DNA of 64,000 bases from Aquabacterium fontiphilum (GCF_009909205.1 NZ_JAAAPN010000008.1:157546-221545), one strand, 5' to 3'; numbered from the stretch's first letter, positions 1-9,714 are shown. A program made the numbers and translations. Notes: a model not told the origin generated them from the sequence alone.

Positions 1-18
1 CTGTTGCAGGTTTCCCTC

Positions 19-1059
19 ATGGCTTCCACCCCCACCTCCCTGGTTCTGACCCGTCCCGACGACTGGCATCTGCATGTGCGCGATGGCGCGACGATGGCCT
101 CGGTGGTGCCGGCCACGGCGGTGCAGTTTGCCCGCGCGATCATCATGCCCAACCTGCGGCCGCCCATCACCACGGCCGAGATGGCCGCGGCTTACCGCGA
201 CCGCATCCGTGCCGCCGTGCCGGCCGGTATGCGCTTTGAGCCGCTGATGGTGCTGTACCTGACCGACAACACCCCCGCCGAAGAAGCCGCTCGGGCCAAG
301 GCCATGGGCGCGGTGGCCTTCAAGCTGTATCCGGCGGGTGCCACCACCAACAGCGATGCGGGGGTGACCGACCTGCGCAAGACCTACAAGGCGCTGGAGG
401 CCATGCAGCGCGAGGGCCTGGTGCTGTGTGTGCATGGCGAGGTGACGGACAGCGAGATCGATGTCTTTGACCGCGAGAAGGCCTTCATCGACGACAAGCT
501 GATCCCGCTGCGCCGCGACTTCCCCGAGTTGAAGATCGTGTTCGAGCACATCACGACCAAGGACGCGGCGCAGTACGTGGCCGAGGCCGATGCCTTCGTG
601 GGCGCGACCATCACGCCGCAGCACCTGCTGTACAACCGCAATGCGATCTTCATGGGCGGCGTGCGCCCCCACTACTATTGCCTGCCCATCCTCAAGCGTG
701 AGGAGCACCGCGTGGCGCTCTTGCAGGCCGCCACCAGCGGCTCGCCGAAATTCTTCCTGGGCACAGACAGTGCGCCCCACGCCTCGCACCTGAAGGAGCA
801 TGCCTCGGGCTGCGCCGGCTGCTACACGGCGCCGTGCGCGCTGGAGCTGTATGCCGAGGCCTTCGAGGCCGCTGGTGCGCTCGACAAGCTCGAGGCGTTT
901 GCCAGCTTCTACGGGCCCGACTACTACGGCCTGCCGCGCAACACCGACACGGTCACGCTGGTGCGCGAAGACTGGGTGGTGCCCGAAGAGCTGCCGTTCG
1001 GCGAAGCGGTGATCAAGCCGCTGCGCGGCGGCGAGACGCTGCACTGGCGCCTGCGCTGA
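19..1059 (+). CDS. pyrC: Dihydroorotase (346 aa)
   Basis: Cyclises N-carbamoyl-L-aspartate to dihydroorotate in cytosolic pyrimidine synthesis. The length and motifs fit the class II (E. coli PyrC-like) amidohydrolases. Visible are the metal pair in DWHLHVRDG (H17, H19), the lysine that is carboxylated to bridge the metals in FKLYPAG (K102), ligands H139 (CVHGE) and H177 (FEHIT), and the catalytic aspartate D250 in GTDSAPH. I chose ATG at 19; an in-frame TTG at 4 would add five residues. Upstream sequence lies outside the window. The gene is convergent with cysK and separated from it by a strong hairpin. Confidence 0.96.
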   Translation: MASTPTSLVLTRPDDWHLHVRDGATMASVVPATAVQFARAIIMPNLRPPITTAEMAAAYRDRIRAAVPAGMRFEPLMVLYLTDNTPAEEAARAKAMGAVAFKLYPAGATTNSDAGVTDLRKTYKALEAMQREGLVLCVHGEVTDSEIDVFDREKAFIDDKLIPLRRDFPELKIVFEHITTKDAAQYVAEADAFVGATITPQHLLYNRNAIFMGGVRPHYYCLPILKREEHRVALLQAATSGSPKFFLGTDSAPHASHLKEHASGCAGCYTAPCALELYAEAFEAAGALDKLEAFASFYGPDYYGLPRNTDTVTLVREDWVVPEELPFGEAVIKPLRGGETLHWRLR

Positions 1060-1065
1060 CCGACA

Positions 1066-1085
1066 ACGGGCCCCGCGGGGCCCGT
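1066..1085. terminator. Hairpin between convergent pyrC and cysK
   Basis: A perfect 9-bp stem, ACGGGCCCC/GGGGCCCGT, with a 2-nt loop lies between the two convergent stop codons. There is no clear T-tract on either side, so it may act as a bidirectional barrier rather than a classical intrinsic terminator. Confidence 0.6.
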
Positions 1086-1101
1086 GTCACATCTCTGCGC
1101 A

Positions 1102-2016
1102 TCAGGCTGGCAGGAAACCTTCCACCGACAGGTAGCGCTCGCCCGTGTCGTAGCAAAAGCCCAGCACGCGGCTGCCGGCCGGCAGCTCGGGTAGCTTTTG
1201 CGCGATGGCCGCGAGCGTGGCGCCCGACGAGATGCCCACGAGCATGCCTTCTTCGCGCGCGGCGCGGCGGCCGTATTCGCGCGCGTCTTCGGCATCGACC
1301 TGGATGACGCCATCGAGCAGATCGGTGTGCAGATTGGCGGGCACGAAGCCGGCCCCAATGCCCTGAATCGGGTGAGGCGCCGGCTGGCCACCCGAGATCA
1401 CCGGCGAGGCCTTGGGCTCGACCGCGTAGACCTTGAGCTGGGGCCACTTGGCCTTGAGCACCTTGGCACAGCCGGTGAGGTGACCGCCGGTGCCCACGCC
1501 CGTGATCAGCACATCCAGGCCGTCGGGGAAGTCGTTGAGGATTTCCTGTGCGGTGGTGCGTTCGTGCACGGCCACATTGGCCGGGTTGTCGAACTGCTGC
1601 GGGATCCAGGCGCCCGGCGTCTGCGCGGCCAGCTCCTGGGCGCGGGCAATGGCGCCCTTCATGCCTTTCTCGCGCGGGGTCAAATCGAACGTGGCGCCGT
1701 AGGCCAGCATCAGGCGGCGGCGCTCGATCGACATGCTCTCGGGCATCACCAGCACCAGCTTGTAGCCCTTGACGGCGGCCACCATGGCCAGTCCCACACC
1801 GGTGTTGCCCGAGGTGGGTTCGATGATGGTGCCGCCGGGTTGCAGGGCGCCGCTGCGTTCGGCGTCTTCCACCATGGCCAGCGCGATGCGGTCCTTGATG
1901 GAGCCACCGGGATTGGCCCGTTCGGCTTTGATCCATACTTCGGCGCTGCCGAACAGCCGGTTCATCCGCACGTGCGGGGTCTGGCCGATGGTGTCGAGGA
2001 TGGTCTGTGCTTTCAT
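1102..2016 (-). CDS. cysK: Cysteine synthase (O-acetylserine sulfhydrylase), 304 aa
   Basis: PLP-dependent enzyme that makes cysteine from O-acetylserine and sulfide in the cytosol. The cofactor lysine is K41 in NPGGSIKDR, followed by the substrate loop PTSGNTG and the phosphate-binding GVGTGGH loop. Length is normal for CysK/CysM; the CysK-like N-terminus ([16 protein letters not shown]) favours the A-type, but CysM cannot be excluded from sequence alone. It is transcribed divergently from dsbD across a 72-bp gap. Confidence 0.9.
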   Translation of the reverse strand: MKAQTILDTIGQTPHVRMNRLFGSAEVWIKAERANPGGSIKDRIALAMVEDAERSGALQPGGTIIEPTSGNTGVGLAMVAAVKGYKLVLVMPESMSIERRRLMLAYGATFDLTPREKGMKGAIARAQELAAQTPGAWIPQQFDNPANVAVHERTTAQEILNDFPDGLDVLITGVGTGGHLTGCAKVLKAKWPQLKVYAVEPKASPVISGGQPAPHPIQGIGAGFVPANLHTDLLDGVIQVDAEDAREYGRRAAREEGMLVGISSGATLAAIAQKLPELPAGSRVLGFCYDTGERYLSVEGFLPA

Positions 2017-2088
2017 GTCGTGTCTCCAGCGGGCGGTCTATTGGCGCGCAAGACGACAGGATACGCCGGGCCGGGTCAGAATACCCGC

Positions 2089-3801
2089 ATGAGTTCATTC
2101 GCTGTTTGCATGAAGCCGCATGGGCCCGGCGGCGTCGGGCGCGTCCTCTGGCTCACCTTCTTGCCCCGTCTGGCTGGCTGGCTGGCGTCGGTGCTCCTCG
2201 GCCTGGTCTGGCTGCTCGCGCCTGCGCATGCCCAGGAGTTCCTGCCGGCCGAGCAGGCGTTTCGTGTGCAGGTCAGTGCCGTGGGGCCGCGCGCGCTGCA
2301 GGTGGATTTCCGGCTGGCCCGTGGGGTTTATCTGTACCGCGAACAGACGCATGCGCGCCTGCAGCCGGCCGGTCAGCCCGAGGTCCGGCTCGGCTGGGAC
2401 CTGCCGCAGGGCGTGACCAAGCACGACCCCACGTTCAACAAGCTGATGGAGGTCTACACACAGGACCTGTCGGGCTCGCTGACCCTGCCCGAGGGCCTGC
2501 CGCCGGAAGCCCGGCTGCTGCTGACCTACCAGGGCTGCGCCGACGCCGGCCTGTGTTACCCCCCGCAGACCCGCGCCTACCGCCTGCGCTTCGATGCCGA
2601 CGGGGGGCTGCTGTCCATCGAGCCGGTGCGCACAACCGACGCGGAGGCCATGGGTGGCGTCGCCGACCCGGCGCTGGCGCCGGAGGGGGATGCCGTCACC
2701 CGGGCGCTGGCGTCCGGTCAGTGGTGGGTCGTGGTGCCCGCCTTTTTGCTCGCCGGGGTGCTGCTGTCGCTCACGCCCTGCGTGCTGCCCATGGTGCCCA
2801 TCCTGTCGTCCATCATCCTGGGCCAGCAGGCGCCCGTGGGCCGCGGGCGCGGCTTTTTGCTGGCGCTGAGCTATTCGCAGGGCATGGCCCTGGTCTACAC
2901 CGCGCTGGGCGTGGCAGCCGGTCTGGTGGGGCAGGGGCTGGCCGCCTATCTGCAGCACCCCTGGATCGTGTTGACCATGGCGGCGCTGATGGTCCTGCTG
3001 GCACTGTCGATGTTCGGTCTGTATGAGTTGCGGCTGCCTGCCGTGGTGCAGACCTGGCTGGGGCAGGGCGCCAACCGCCTGCCCGGTGGGCGCTTTGTCA
3101 GCGTGTTCGCCATGGGCGCGGTCTCGGCGCTGGTGGTGAGTCCGTGCGTCTCGGCGCCCTTGGCGGGCGCGCTGCTGTACATCAGCCAGTCGCGCGACGT
3201 GGCCTTGGGCGCGGGCGCCCTGTATGCCATGGCCTGGGGCATGAGCGTGCCGCTGTTGTTGGTCGGACTGTCCGCGGGTTCGCTGTTGCCGCGCGCCGGC
3301 GCGTGGATGACGGGCGTCAAGGTGGTGTTCGGCATCGTGATGCTGGCCATGGCGGTCTGGTTCAGCCGACCGGCGTGGCCCTATGTGCAGACCCAGTGGC
3401 TCGGCATGCCAGCCGCCGAGGCGGCCCACCGCAGCGTGCTGCCGTTCGAGCAGGTGCGCAGCCCAGCCGAACTGGATGACGCCTTGCGCCAGGCCGCGGC
3501 AGCTGGCCGCCCCGTCATGCTCGACTTCTATGCCGACTGGTGCACCGCCTGCATCGAGATGGAGCTGCGCACCTTCTCGGATCCGCAGGTGCAAGCCCGG
3601 CTGCGCGGCGCGGTGCTGCTGCAGGCCGACGTGACCCGCAACAGCGCAGATGACCGCGCGCTGTTGCGCCGCTTTGGCCTGTTCGGCCCGCCGGGCATTG
3701 TCTTTTTCGACCCCGCGGGGCAGGAGCTCACGACGGTCCGGGTAGTCGGTTTCCAGGACCCGGCCGCCTTCCTGGCCTCGCTGTCTCGCGCCGGCCTGTG
3801 A
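2089..3801 (+). CDS. dsbD: Thiol:disulfide interchange protein DsbD (570 aa)
   Basis: Inner-membrane reductase that passes electrons from cytosolic thioredoxin to periplasmic thiol proteins. All three modules are visible: a signal peptide and periplasmic alpha domain with C150/C156 (YQGCADAGLCYPP); a membrane beta domain with the cysteine pair C231 (LTPCVLPM) and C353 (VSPCVSAP); and a C-terminal thioredoxin-like gamma domain with C485-T-A-C488 in DWCTAC. The frame is open far upstream, but that part overlaps cysK antisense, so ATG 2089, just before a signal-peptide-like stretch, is the start. Length matches the family (about 570). Confidence 0.95.
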   Translation: MSSFAVCMKPHGPGGVGRVLWLTFLPRLAGWLASVLLGLVWLLAPAHAQEFLPAEQAFRVQVSAVGPRALQVDFRLARGVYLYREQTHARLQPAGQPEVRLGWDLPQGVTKHDPTFNKLMEVYTQDLSGSLTLPEGLPPEARLLLTYQGCADAGLCYPPQTRAYRLRFDADGGLLSIEPVRTTDAEAMGGVADPALAPEGDAVTRALASGQWWVVVPAFLLAGVLLSLTPCVLPMVPILSSIILGQQAPVGRGRGFLLALSYSQGMALVYTALGVAAGLVGQGLAAYLQHPWIVLTMAALMVLLALSMFGLYELRLPAVVQTWLGQGANRLPGGRFVSVFAMGAVSALVVSPCVSAPLAGALLYISQSRDVALGAGALYAMAWGMSVPLLLVGLSAGSLLPRAGAWMTGVKVVFGIVMLAMAVWFSRPAWPYVQTQWLGMPAAEAAHRSVLPFEQVRSPAELDDALRQAAAAGRPVMLDFYADWCTACIEMELRTFSDPQVQARLRGAVLLQADVTRNSADDRALLRRFGLFGPPGIVFFDPAGQELTTVRVVGFQDPAAFLASLSRAGL

Positions 3802-3821
3802 GGCAGGCGATAATCCGCCCC

Positions 3822-4144
3822 GTGAAGCCAGCCAGACCGTCGCTGGTGCAAGTCCCGAAAGGGCGCACTGGAGGAAGGTCCGGACTGCACAGGGCAGCGT
3901 AGGAGGTAACACCTCTCCACCGCAAGGTGAGGATCAGAGCAACAGAGACGAGCCGGTTCAGTCCGGGTGAAACGGGCAATCTCTACGCGCAGCAACACCA
4001 AATAGGCACGCTTTGACCTGGCCCGGCGAGCGTGCGGGTAGGTGGCATCGAGCCGTTCTGGTGACAGGCGGCCCAGAGGAATGACGGTCACGCGTCAGCC
4101 GCAAGGCGGGCGTGCACAGAATCCGGCCTATCGGCTGACTTCAC
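3822..4144 (+). ncRNA. rnpB: RNase P RNA, bacterial class A
   Basis: Catalytic RNA of RNase P, which matures tRNA 5' ends. The diagnostic core GAGGAAGGTCCGGAC is at about 3871-3885, followed by the GCACAGGGCAG element, the AGAGGAATGACGG block near 4076, and the GCACAGAATCCGG(C)CTATCGGCTG 3' element. The ends GTGAAG and CTTCAC pair as P1, which sets the limits. Length (about 323 nt) is normal. It follows dsbD by about 20 bp. Confidence 0.96.
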
Positions 4145-4210
4145 ATATTTTTTCCCGGCCGGGCCTGTGTGCGCCGGTCAAGTTCAGGTTCGCCAGTCCG
4201 ACAACCTCGC

Positions 4211-5254
4211 ATGGACCGAAAGCCTCTTTTCGCTGCCTTGCCCGCGCTGATGTGCGCCCTGACCGTGGCGACGCCACTGGCCCTGGCGCAGACGGCGCCA
4301 TCGTCGCCGCGTGCGGCTGCCGAGCGCCCCGAGGTGGGCATGGGCGAGTTGCGCGACCTCATCGAGCAGCGCATCGCCGAGGTGCGGGCGCAGCGCGCGT
4401 CCACGCCAGCCGTCGTGCAGGTCAAGGGGGCACCCCGCCCCCCCACGCGCGGCAAGGCCCGGCGTGGGGCTGCTGGGGTGCCTGTGGCTTCAGCCGAGCC
4501 GGTGGCAACGCCGGCGCTGGTAGCAGCGACCACGCCCGACCTGCCGCAGGCCCCGGGCAAGACGGGCCTGCTGGGTCGCGAGGTGAGCTGGGCCTATGCG
4601 GGTGACACCGGCCCGGGCAACTGGGGGCTGCTCAAGCCCGAGTACCGCGCCTGCCTGGTCGGGTTGCGTCAGAGCCCCATTGATCTGCGCGACGGCATTC
4701 CGGTAGAGCTCGAGCCCATTGAGTTCGCTTATCAACCGTCGGCCTTTGAGGTGCGGCACCGCCATCACACGGTTCAGAGCGTGCCTGAAGCAGGTAACGC
4801 CATCGTGTTGCGAGGACAGCGCTTCGCCTTGCGGCACGTCGAGTTCCGGCACCCGGGCGAGGTGGTCATCGACGGCCGTCAGGCGCCCATGAGCATCCAC
4901 CTGTTCCATGAAGACGCCGAGGGGCAGATGGCGGTGGTGGCCGTGCCAGTTCAGCTTGGTGAGCCCAACGCTGCCGTTCAACAGGTGTGGAACAACCTGC
5001 CTCTTGAGCGCGACCTGACCCAACGCGCCAGCGCCCCGATCGACCTGTTGCAGTTTCTGCCAGTCGAGCGGCATTACCTGACCTACATGGGCTCCTTGAG
5101 CATGCCGCCGTGTACCGAAGGCGTGCTGTGGGCGGTCATGAAGCAGCCCTTGACCGTGTCGGTCGATCAGATGGCGGTGCTTGCGCGCTTGTATCCCCAC
5201 AACGCTCGCCCGATTCAGCCCACCCATGGTCGCCTGATCAAGGACGGTCGCTGA
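4211..5254 (+). CDS. Alpha-carbonic-anhydrase-family protein with degenerate zinc site (347 aa)
   Basis: A signal peptide ending near LALAQ is followed by a linker of about 100 residues rich in Ala, Arg and Pro, then an alpha-CA domain from about residue 130 (WAYAGDTGPGNWG, QSPIDL, MGSLSMPPCTEGVLW). In active enzymes the first two zinc histidines sit in an FHFH motif. Here the aligned stretch reads VEFRHPGE, so they are E211 and R213; the third ligand is kept (H230 in MSIHLFH). The protein is probably periplasmic. It may bind zinc poorly, use another geometry (H214 lies one residue away), or act only as a binding protein. ATG 4211 was chosen because it begins the signal peptide. Confidence 0.85.
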   Translation: MDRKPLFAALPALMCALTVATPLALAQTAPSSPRAAAERPEVGMGELRDLIEQRIAEVRAQRASTPAVVQVKGAPRPPTRGKARRGAAGVPVASAEPVATPALVAATTPDLPQAPGKTGLLGREVSWAYAGDTGPGNWGLLKPEYRACLVGLRQSPIDLRDGIPVELEPIEFAYQPSAFEVRHRHHTVQSVPEAGNAIVLRGQRFALRHVEFRHPGEVVIDGRQAPMSIHLFHEDAEGQMAVVAVPVQLGEPNAAVQQVWNNLPLERDLTQRASAPIDLLQFLPVERHYLTYMGSLSMPPCTEGVLWAVMKQPLTVSVDQMAVLARLYPHNARPIQPTHGRLIKDGR

Positions 5255-5260
5255 TCAGAA

Positions 5261-5281
5261 AGGCCCGCGCATGGCGGGCCT
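5261..5281. terminator. Hairpin between convergent genes
   Basis: An 8-bp stem AGGCCCGC/GCGGGCCT with a 5-nt loop lies just after the carbonic-anhydrase-like gene. On the minus strand it runs into TTTCTG, so it can also stop transcription from the facing PEP-CTERM gene. Confidence 0.7.
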
Positions 5282-5309
5282 GCCGGTTGCAAGAAGCGAC
5301 GGTGTATGT

Positions 5310-5879
5310 TCAGGCGCGGCGATTGCGGCGGGCCAGGAAGCCGGCGACGGCCAGGCCGGTCAGTGCCAGCGCATAGCTTTCGGGCTCCGGCACGGGCGAC
5401 AGCACGGCGCTCACATCGGGGCTGCCCAGCACCTTCACAAACGTGCCCTTGTACAGGCCGTTCGAGGTCGAGGCCGTCACGATGCCGCCGACGAAGTCGT
5501 TGGCTGTGGCGCCGTAAGCGCCGCTGATGGCCGAGTCCGGATCCCACTTGAACTTGAACGACTCGAAGGTGTTGAAGCTGGTGAAGTTGAATCCGAACAC
5601 CGCGCCGCTACCGAAGAAGGTGGCCGTGCCGCCGGCCGGCGGGGTGATGGACAACGGCGCACCGTCGATGACCAGGTAGCTGCTGTCGGTGGTGGTGGTG
5701 CCGGTGAAGTCGAAGGTCAGGCTGAAGATGTCGAAGCTCGAGCCGTTGAAGGCCATGGTCTCGATGTTGAACAGGTCTATGCCCGGTTCGCTGACCAGGA
5801 TCGAGCCGAAGGCCATGGCTTGTGCGCTGCTCATTGCCAGACCGGCCGCGACGGCGATGTGCCGAAGAGAGGTTTTCAT
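5310..5879 (-). CDS. PEP-CTERM protein (189 aa)
   Basis: An exported protein carrying an exosortase sorting tail. It has an N-terminal signal peptide (cleavage near AQAMA), a short beta-rich body with FTGTTTTDSS and repeated F-x-F patterns, and a C-terminal VPEPESYALALTG followed by a hydrophobic helix and RRNRR. In the family this tail is cut by exosortase and the protein goes to the surface or matrix; no exosortase gene is in the window. The start at 5879 has a good AGGAAA ribosome site. The body function is not recognised. Confidence 0.88.
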   Translation of the reverse strand: MKTSLRHIAVAAGLAMSSAQAMAFGSILVSEPGIDLFNIETMAFNGSSFDIFSLTFDFTGTTTTDSSYLVIDGAPLSITPPAGGTATFFGSGAVFGFNFTSFNTFESFKFKWDPDSAISGAYGATANDFVGGIVTASTSNGLYKGTFVKVLGSPDVSAVLSPVPEPESYALALTGLAVAGFLARRNRRA

Positions 5880-6000
5880 GGTTGTTTCCTGTCTGTGGGG
5901 ACGTGTGTGCGCGTCAGACCCCCTGACGCCCGCAGAGGCTACGACCACGACAAATCCATGACAAGACCGAAAACTGTCCGTATCCCTAAGGTTTGGGATG

Positions 6001-6555
6001 TCAGTACACCCGGCCGCCCTTGATCTGGGCGTGGGTGCGACGGTTGAGGGCGGTTGCTTTGGCCATTTGCGCCATCGCATGGCCTGCATGGGCGTGGCAG
6101 ATGGCCAGCCCGAGCGCGTCCGACGCATCGTTGGTCGGCTCGCGTGGCAGGTCGAGCAGCCGCATCACCATGTGGCGGATCTGGGCCTTGGCTGCATGAC
6201 CGTGGCCAACCACCGCCTTCTTCATCTGCAAGGCGGTGTACTCGTTGACGCGCGGCGACGACGCTTGCGACAGCAGCCCCGCGATGGCCGCACCTCGCGC
6301 CTGACCTAGCAACAGGGTGGACTGCGGGTTGACGTTGACGAAGACGATTTCGACCGAGGCCTCGTGCGGGCCATACCGTGTGACCACCTCGCGCACGCCC
6401 TCGTAGATCAGCTTGAGGCGTGTGGGCAGGTCACCCTGGGCCGCTTCACGGGTCTTGATGGTGCCGCTGGCGACGTAATGCAGCCGGGGGCCATCGGTGT
6501 CGATGACGCCAAAGCCGGTGGTCTGCAGGCCGGGGTCGATGCCAAGAATGCGCAT
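6001..6555 (-). CDS. ruvC: Holliday junction resolvase RuvC (184 aa)
   Basis: Cytosolic endonuclease that cuts Holliday junctions with Ruv[11 protein letters not shown] gives the first catalytic Asp (D7); the [10 protein letters not shown] segment holds the second acidic residue, and the C-terminal [13 protein letters not shown] holds the last acidic pair with helix. Length is normal. ruvA and ruvB are not adjacent, unlike the usual gamma-proteobacterial order. Confidence 0.95.
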   Translation of the reverse strand: MRILGIDPGLQTTGFGVIDTDGPRLHYVASGTIKTREAAQGDLPTRLKLIYEGVREVVTRYGPHEASVEIVFVNVNPQSTLLLGQARGAAIAGLLSQASSPRVNEYTALQMKKAVVGHGHAAKAQIRHMVMRLLDLPREPTNDASDALGLAICHAHAGHAMAQMAKATALNRRTHAQIKGGRVY

Positions 6556-6582
6556 GCCTGGGAGGATAACCGGCGCGCGTGC

Positions 6583-7461
6583 TCAGCCGGGCTCGCGCAG
6601 GGCCCGCGCCAGCAGAGGCCACAGCGCCTGATGCGACTGGCGGAACCAGTCGATGTGGCCGATGCGCTTGAGCCCGTGATCGCGCGGCGCCAGACGATGG
6701 ACCTGGCTTGGCGCGGCGGGGAAGGTGCGCAGCAGGTCGGCGACCGTGGCTGGCGTGGCGATGTCGTCGTCCGTGGCATGGAACACCGTGATGGGGATGC
6801 GGATCTCGCGGTGGAAATCCTGCTGGGGCCGCCCCCGTACGGCGTTGGTGGCATAGCCGCCAGCGGCACACCACTGTCCCCACTGGCGGCCCACTGCCGC
6901 GGGCAGGTTCTCGCCCAGGCCGATGGCGGCCGTCGGGGCATAGCCCTTGACCCACGTCCCCAGCGGCACGAGGCAGCGCAGCCCAAAATGGGCTTTGAAG
7001 CGAAAGCTCGGCCGCATGCCGCGGAACCAACCTGTCGAGACGGCCACGCCCACGATCCTTTCCACATGGTGGTGGTTGGGCAGCAGGCCGATCATCTGGC
7101 CGCCCGCGCTGTGTCCGACCAACAGCACCTTGTCGTGGCCGGTGCGCGCCACCAGCCACGACAACGCGGCCACCTGGTCTTGTTGCCCCCACTCGGCCAG
7201 CGTCGCCCGACAACGTTGGAGCGGACCGCGCAGCGACAGCCCGATGCCGCGGTAGTCGAAGACCAGCACGTCGTGTCCCTGCTCGGCCAGCCAGCCGGCA
7301 AAGCGCAGATAGAAATGCTGTTTCACCCCAGTGGCCGGGCACAGCAGCACGGGTTTGGCGGTGGCGGGCGCACGGCCCCCATGGGCGGGCAGAAAGTGGC
7401 CGGCCAGTGGGGTGCCGTCCTGACAGGTGATCTCGACGGCTTCCAGGTTGGGCTGGTTCAT
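6583..7461 (-). CDS. Alpha/beta hydrolase (292 aa)
   Basis: Serine hydrolase fold with the nucleophile elbow GHSAGG (S118), a preceding VFDYRGIGLS strand-turn, and a C-terminal APRDHGLKRIGHIDWF that probably supplies the catalytic His; ATDDDIA probably supplies the acid. It resembles YheT/COG4757-type hydrolases of unknown substrate. The gene lies one base after the marR stop on the same strand, so the two form an operon and the hydrolase is likely under that regulator. Confidence 0.8.
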   Translation of the reverse strand: MNQPNLEAVEITCQDGTPLAGHFLPAHGGRAPATAKPVLLCPATGVKQHFYLRFAGWLAEQGHDVLVFDYRGIGLSLRGPLQRCRATLAEWGQQDQVAALSWLVARTGHDKVLLVGHSAGGQMIGLLPNHHHVERIVGVAVSTGWFRGMRPSFRFKAHFGLRCLVPLGTWVKGYAPTAAIGLGENLPAAVGRQWGQWCAAGGYATNAVRGRPQQDFHREIRIPITVFHATDDDIATPATVADLLRTFPAAPSQVHRLAPRDHGLKRIGHIDWFRQSHQALWPLLARALREPG

Positions 7462-7462
7462 G

Positions 7463-7918
7463 TCAGGCCTCCGGTGGGATGGGTTGGTCCAGCTGCTGGA
7501 CGTGGGTGAGCCAGCGGGCCACGGTCTGCAGCTCGGCATCGGTGAAGCCGTCGGTCAGGCGCGCGTTGATGCGGGTGGTGGCCTGACGGATCAACGGAAG
7601 CAGGGCCTGACCAGCAGGACACAACCACACCCGCTGGGTGCGGCCGTCGTCGGGGCAGGGGTGGCGGGCCACCCAGTCGAGCGCTTCCATGCGCTGGACC
7701 AGGCCGGACACGGCCGAGGGCGCCAAGTCCAGCGTCTGCGCCAGCTGGCCCATGGTGGCGCCGTCTGACCGGGCCAGCGCGAACAGCACGCCGCTCTGCG
7801 CGGGTGTCGGCGCCTGTTGGCCTGCGCGCACGGCGGCATCGGTCTGCTGGGCGATCCATTGCTGCAGATGGCGCTGGGCGCTGTTCAGCAGAAAGATCAG
7901 ACGCGGTTTGCTTTGCAT
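7463..7918 (-). CDS. MarR-family transcriptional regulator (151 aa)
   Basis: Winged-helix dimer of the MarR family: an N-terminal helix rich in Gln, the wHTH core around residues 45-100 (TMGQLAQTLDLAPSAVSGLVQRMEALDW), and the wing RHPCPDDGRTQRVWL, which carries the D-x-R-x-x-x-(V/L) signature. The frame extends upstream, but ATG 7918 fits the family start. Two near-palindromes overlap and precede this start, suggesting autorepression. It is transcribed with the hydrolase downstream. Confidence 0.87.
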   Translation of the reverse strand: MQSKPRLIFLLNSAQRHLQQWIAQQTDAAVRAGQQAPTPAQSGVLFALARSDGATMGQLAQTLDLAPSAVSGLVQRMEALDWVARHPCPDDGRTQRVWLCPAGQALLPLIRQATTRINARLTDGFTDAELQTVARWLTHVQQLDQPIPPEA

Positions 7919-7956
7919 GCGAAGTATCTTAGCGCAGATTCGTTTCGCGTGCGAAA
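7911..7956 (-). promoter_or_regulatory. Paired palindromic operator sites at marR start
   Basis: Two related near-palindromes, CTTTGCATGCGAAG (7911-7924, covering the start codon) and TTTCGCGTGCGAAA (7943-7956), have centres 32 bp apart, about three helical turns. The shared TTYGCRTGCGAA core is typical of MarR-family operators, so autoregulation is likely; this is inferred from sequence and position only. Confidence 0.6.
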
Positions 7957-8031
7957 TACATGGTGCGCGTCTCGCCAGCATGGAGGCGCCCATGCACCGG
8001 TTCCCCGCCCCTGACGATGAGAAAGATGAGA

Positions 8032-8053
8032 AAAGGCTCCCGAAGGAGCCTTT
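8032..8053 (-). terminator. Intrinsic terminator after purH
   Basis: Stem AAAGGCTCC/GGAGCCTTT with a CGAA loop lies 27 bp past the purH stop. On the minus strand the stem is followed by TTTTCTC, a usable U-tract. Confidence 0.8.
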
Positions 8054-8080
8054 GCTGCTTTGAGGGGCGCGCGCCCTTGC

Positions 8081-9670
8081 TCAATGGCGGAAGTGGCGCG
8101 TGCCCGTGAACACCATGGCGATGCCGCGCTCGTCGGCCGCAGCGATCACCTCGTCGTCGCGCACTGAGCCACCCGGATGGATCACGCAGGTCGCACCTGC
8201 ATCGACCACCACATCCAGCCCATCGCGGAACGGGAAGAAGGCGTCCGACGCCACGGCGGTGCCTTGCAGCGTCAGGCCGGCGTGCTGGGCCTTGATGCTG
8301 GCGATGCGGGCCGAGTCCAGGCGGCTCATCTGGCCGGCGCCCACGCCCATGGTCATGCCGTCCTTGCAGAACACGATGGCGTTGCTCTTGACGAAGCGGG
8401 CCACCGTCCAGGCGAACAGCATGTCCTTCATCTGTTGCTCGGTGGGCTGCAGCTTGCTGACCACCTTGATGTCGCCGACGATGTCGATGGCATCGGCCGA
8501 TTGCAGCAGCATGCCGCCGCCCACGCGCTTGAAGTCCAGCGCGTTGCCCAGCTTGCGGGTGACTTCGTCCAGCGGCACCTCCAGCAGGCGCACGTTCTGC
8601 TTGCTCGCGTAAGCCGCGCGGGCCGCGTCGGTGAACTTGGGCGCGATCACCACTTCCACAAACTGCTTGTTGGCGTTGATGGCCTCGATCACGTCGGCAT
8701 CGACCACGCGGTTGAAGGCCATGATGCCGCCAAACGCGCTGGTGGGGTCGGTCTTCAGGGCCTTGGTGTAGGCCTCCAGCGGGCCGGCGCCCACGGCCAC
8801 GCCACAGGGGTTGGCGTGTTTGATGATCACGCAGGCCGGGGCTTCAAAGGCCTTGACGCATTCCCAGGCGGCGTCGGCGTCGGCGATGTTGTTGAAGCTC
8901 AGTTCCTTGCCCTGGATCTGGGTCCAATTGGCCAGGGTGCTGACCACGGGCGACGCTTCGCGGTAGAAGGCGGCCGACTGGTGCGGGTTCTCGCCGTAAC
9001 GCATGCCCTGCACCTTGTGCAGCTGCAGGTTGTACACAGCCGGGTACTCGGCCTTGGCGGGCACGGTTTCGGTTTCCAGCTCGGCGCCGGCTTCCAGCGA
9101 GGTCAGGTAGTTGGTGATCATGCCGTCGTAGGCGGCGGTGTGGGCAAACACCTTCTTGGCCAGCATGAACTTGGTGGTGCGGGTGATCTGGCCGGCCTTC
9201 ATTTCGGTCAACACCTGCTCGTAGTCGACCGGGTCGATGATGACGGTGACGTCCTGCCAGTTCTTGGCGGCCGAGCGCAGCATGGTGGGGCCGCCGATGT
9301 CGATGTTCTCGATGGCGTTGGCCAGGGTGCAGTCGGCCTTGGCCGTGGCTTGCGCGAAGGGATAGAGGTTGACCACCAGCAGGTCGATGGTGTCGATGCC
9401 GTGTTCCTTCAGCGCAGCCATGTGCTCGGGCAGGTCGCGGCGGGCCAGGATGCCGCCGTGCACGCGGGGGTGCAGCGTCTTGACGCGGCCATCGAGCATC
9501 TCCGGGAAGCCCGTGATCTCAGCCACTTCCGTCACGGGCAGGCCCTTGTCGGCCAGCAGCTTGGCGGTGCCGCCGGTGGACAGCAGGCGCACGCCTTGGG
9601 CATGCAGGGCTTGCGCGAATTCAACAATGCCGGTCTTGTCGGACACGGACAGCAGGGCGGTCAGGGTCAT
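8081..9670 (-). CDS. purH: Bifunctional AICAR transformylase/IMP cyclohydrolase (529 aa)
   Basis: Catalyses the last two steps of IMP synthesis. The N-terminal MGS-like cyclohydrolase domain begins [15 protein letters not shown] and includes GGTAK; the transformylase domain holds the catalytic [13 protein letters not shown] (His about residue 285) and ends with [24 protein letters not shown]. Length is normal. ATG 9670 begins the conserved [12 protein letters not shown]. It follows dusB-fis on the same strand. Confidence 0.96.
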   Translation of the reverse strand: MTLTALLSVSDKTGIVEFAQALHAQGVRLLSTGGTAKLLADKGLPVTEVAEITGFPEMLDGRVKTLHPRVHGGILARRDLPEHMAALKEHGIDTIDLLVVNLYPFAQATAKADCTLANAIENIDIGGPTMLRSAAKNWQDVTVIIDPVDYEQVLTEMKAGQITRTTKFMLAKKVFAHTAAYDGMITNYLTSLEAGAELETETVPAKAEYPAVYNLQLHKVQGMRYGENPHQSAAFYREASPVVSTLANWTQIQGKELSFNNIADADAAWECVKAFEAPACVIIKHANPCGVAVGAGPLEAYTKALKTDPTSAFGGIMAFNRVVDADVIEAINANKQFVEVVIAPKFTDAARAAYASKQNVRLLEVPLDEVTRKLGNALDFKRVGGGMLLQSADAIDIVGDIKVVSKLQPTEQQMKDMLFAWTVARFVKSNAIVFCKDGMTMGVGAGQMSRLDSARIASIKAQHAGLTLQGTAVASDAFFPFRDGLDVVVDAGATCVIHPGGSVRDDEVIAAADERGIAMVFTGTRHFRH

Positions 9671-9714
9671 GGTTCTTCCTTCTAGGCAAAGAGCGGGGGA
9701 TCTGGATAAAGGGC

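Noticed and set aside
1198..2088. Upstream extension of the dsbD frame
   Set aside because: It lies antisense to cysK; a good signal peptide starts at 2089.
2095..3912. 605-codon open frame antisense to dsbD
   Set aside because: His/Gln-rich low-complexity translation is typical of the complement of a high-GC gene; dsbD on the other strand has all domains.
5982..5999. ATCCC...GGGAT dyad after ruvC
   Set aside because: Only five paired bases and no T-tract; too weak to call a terminator.
8177..9685. 502-codon open frame antisense to purH
   Set aside because: Product lacks any domain and mirrors purH codons; no ribosome site.
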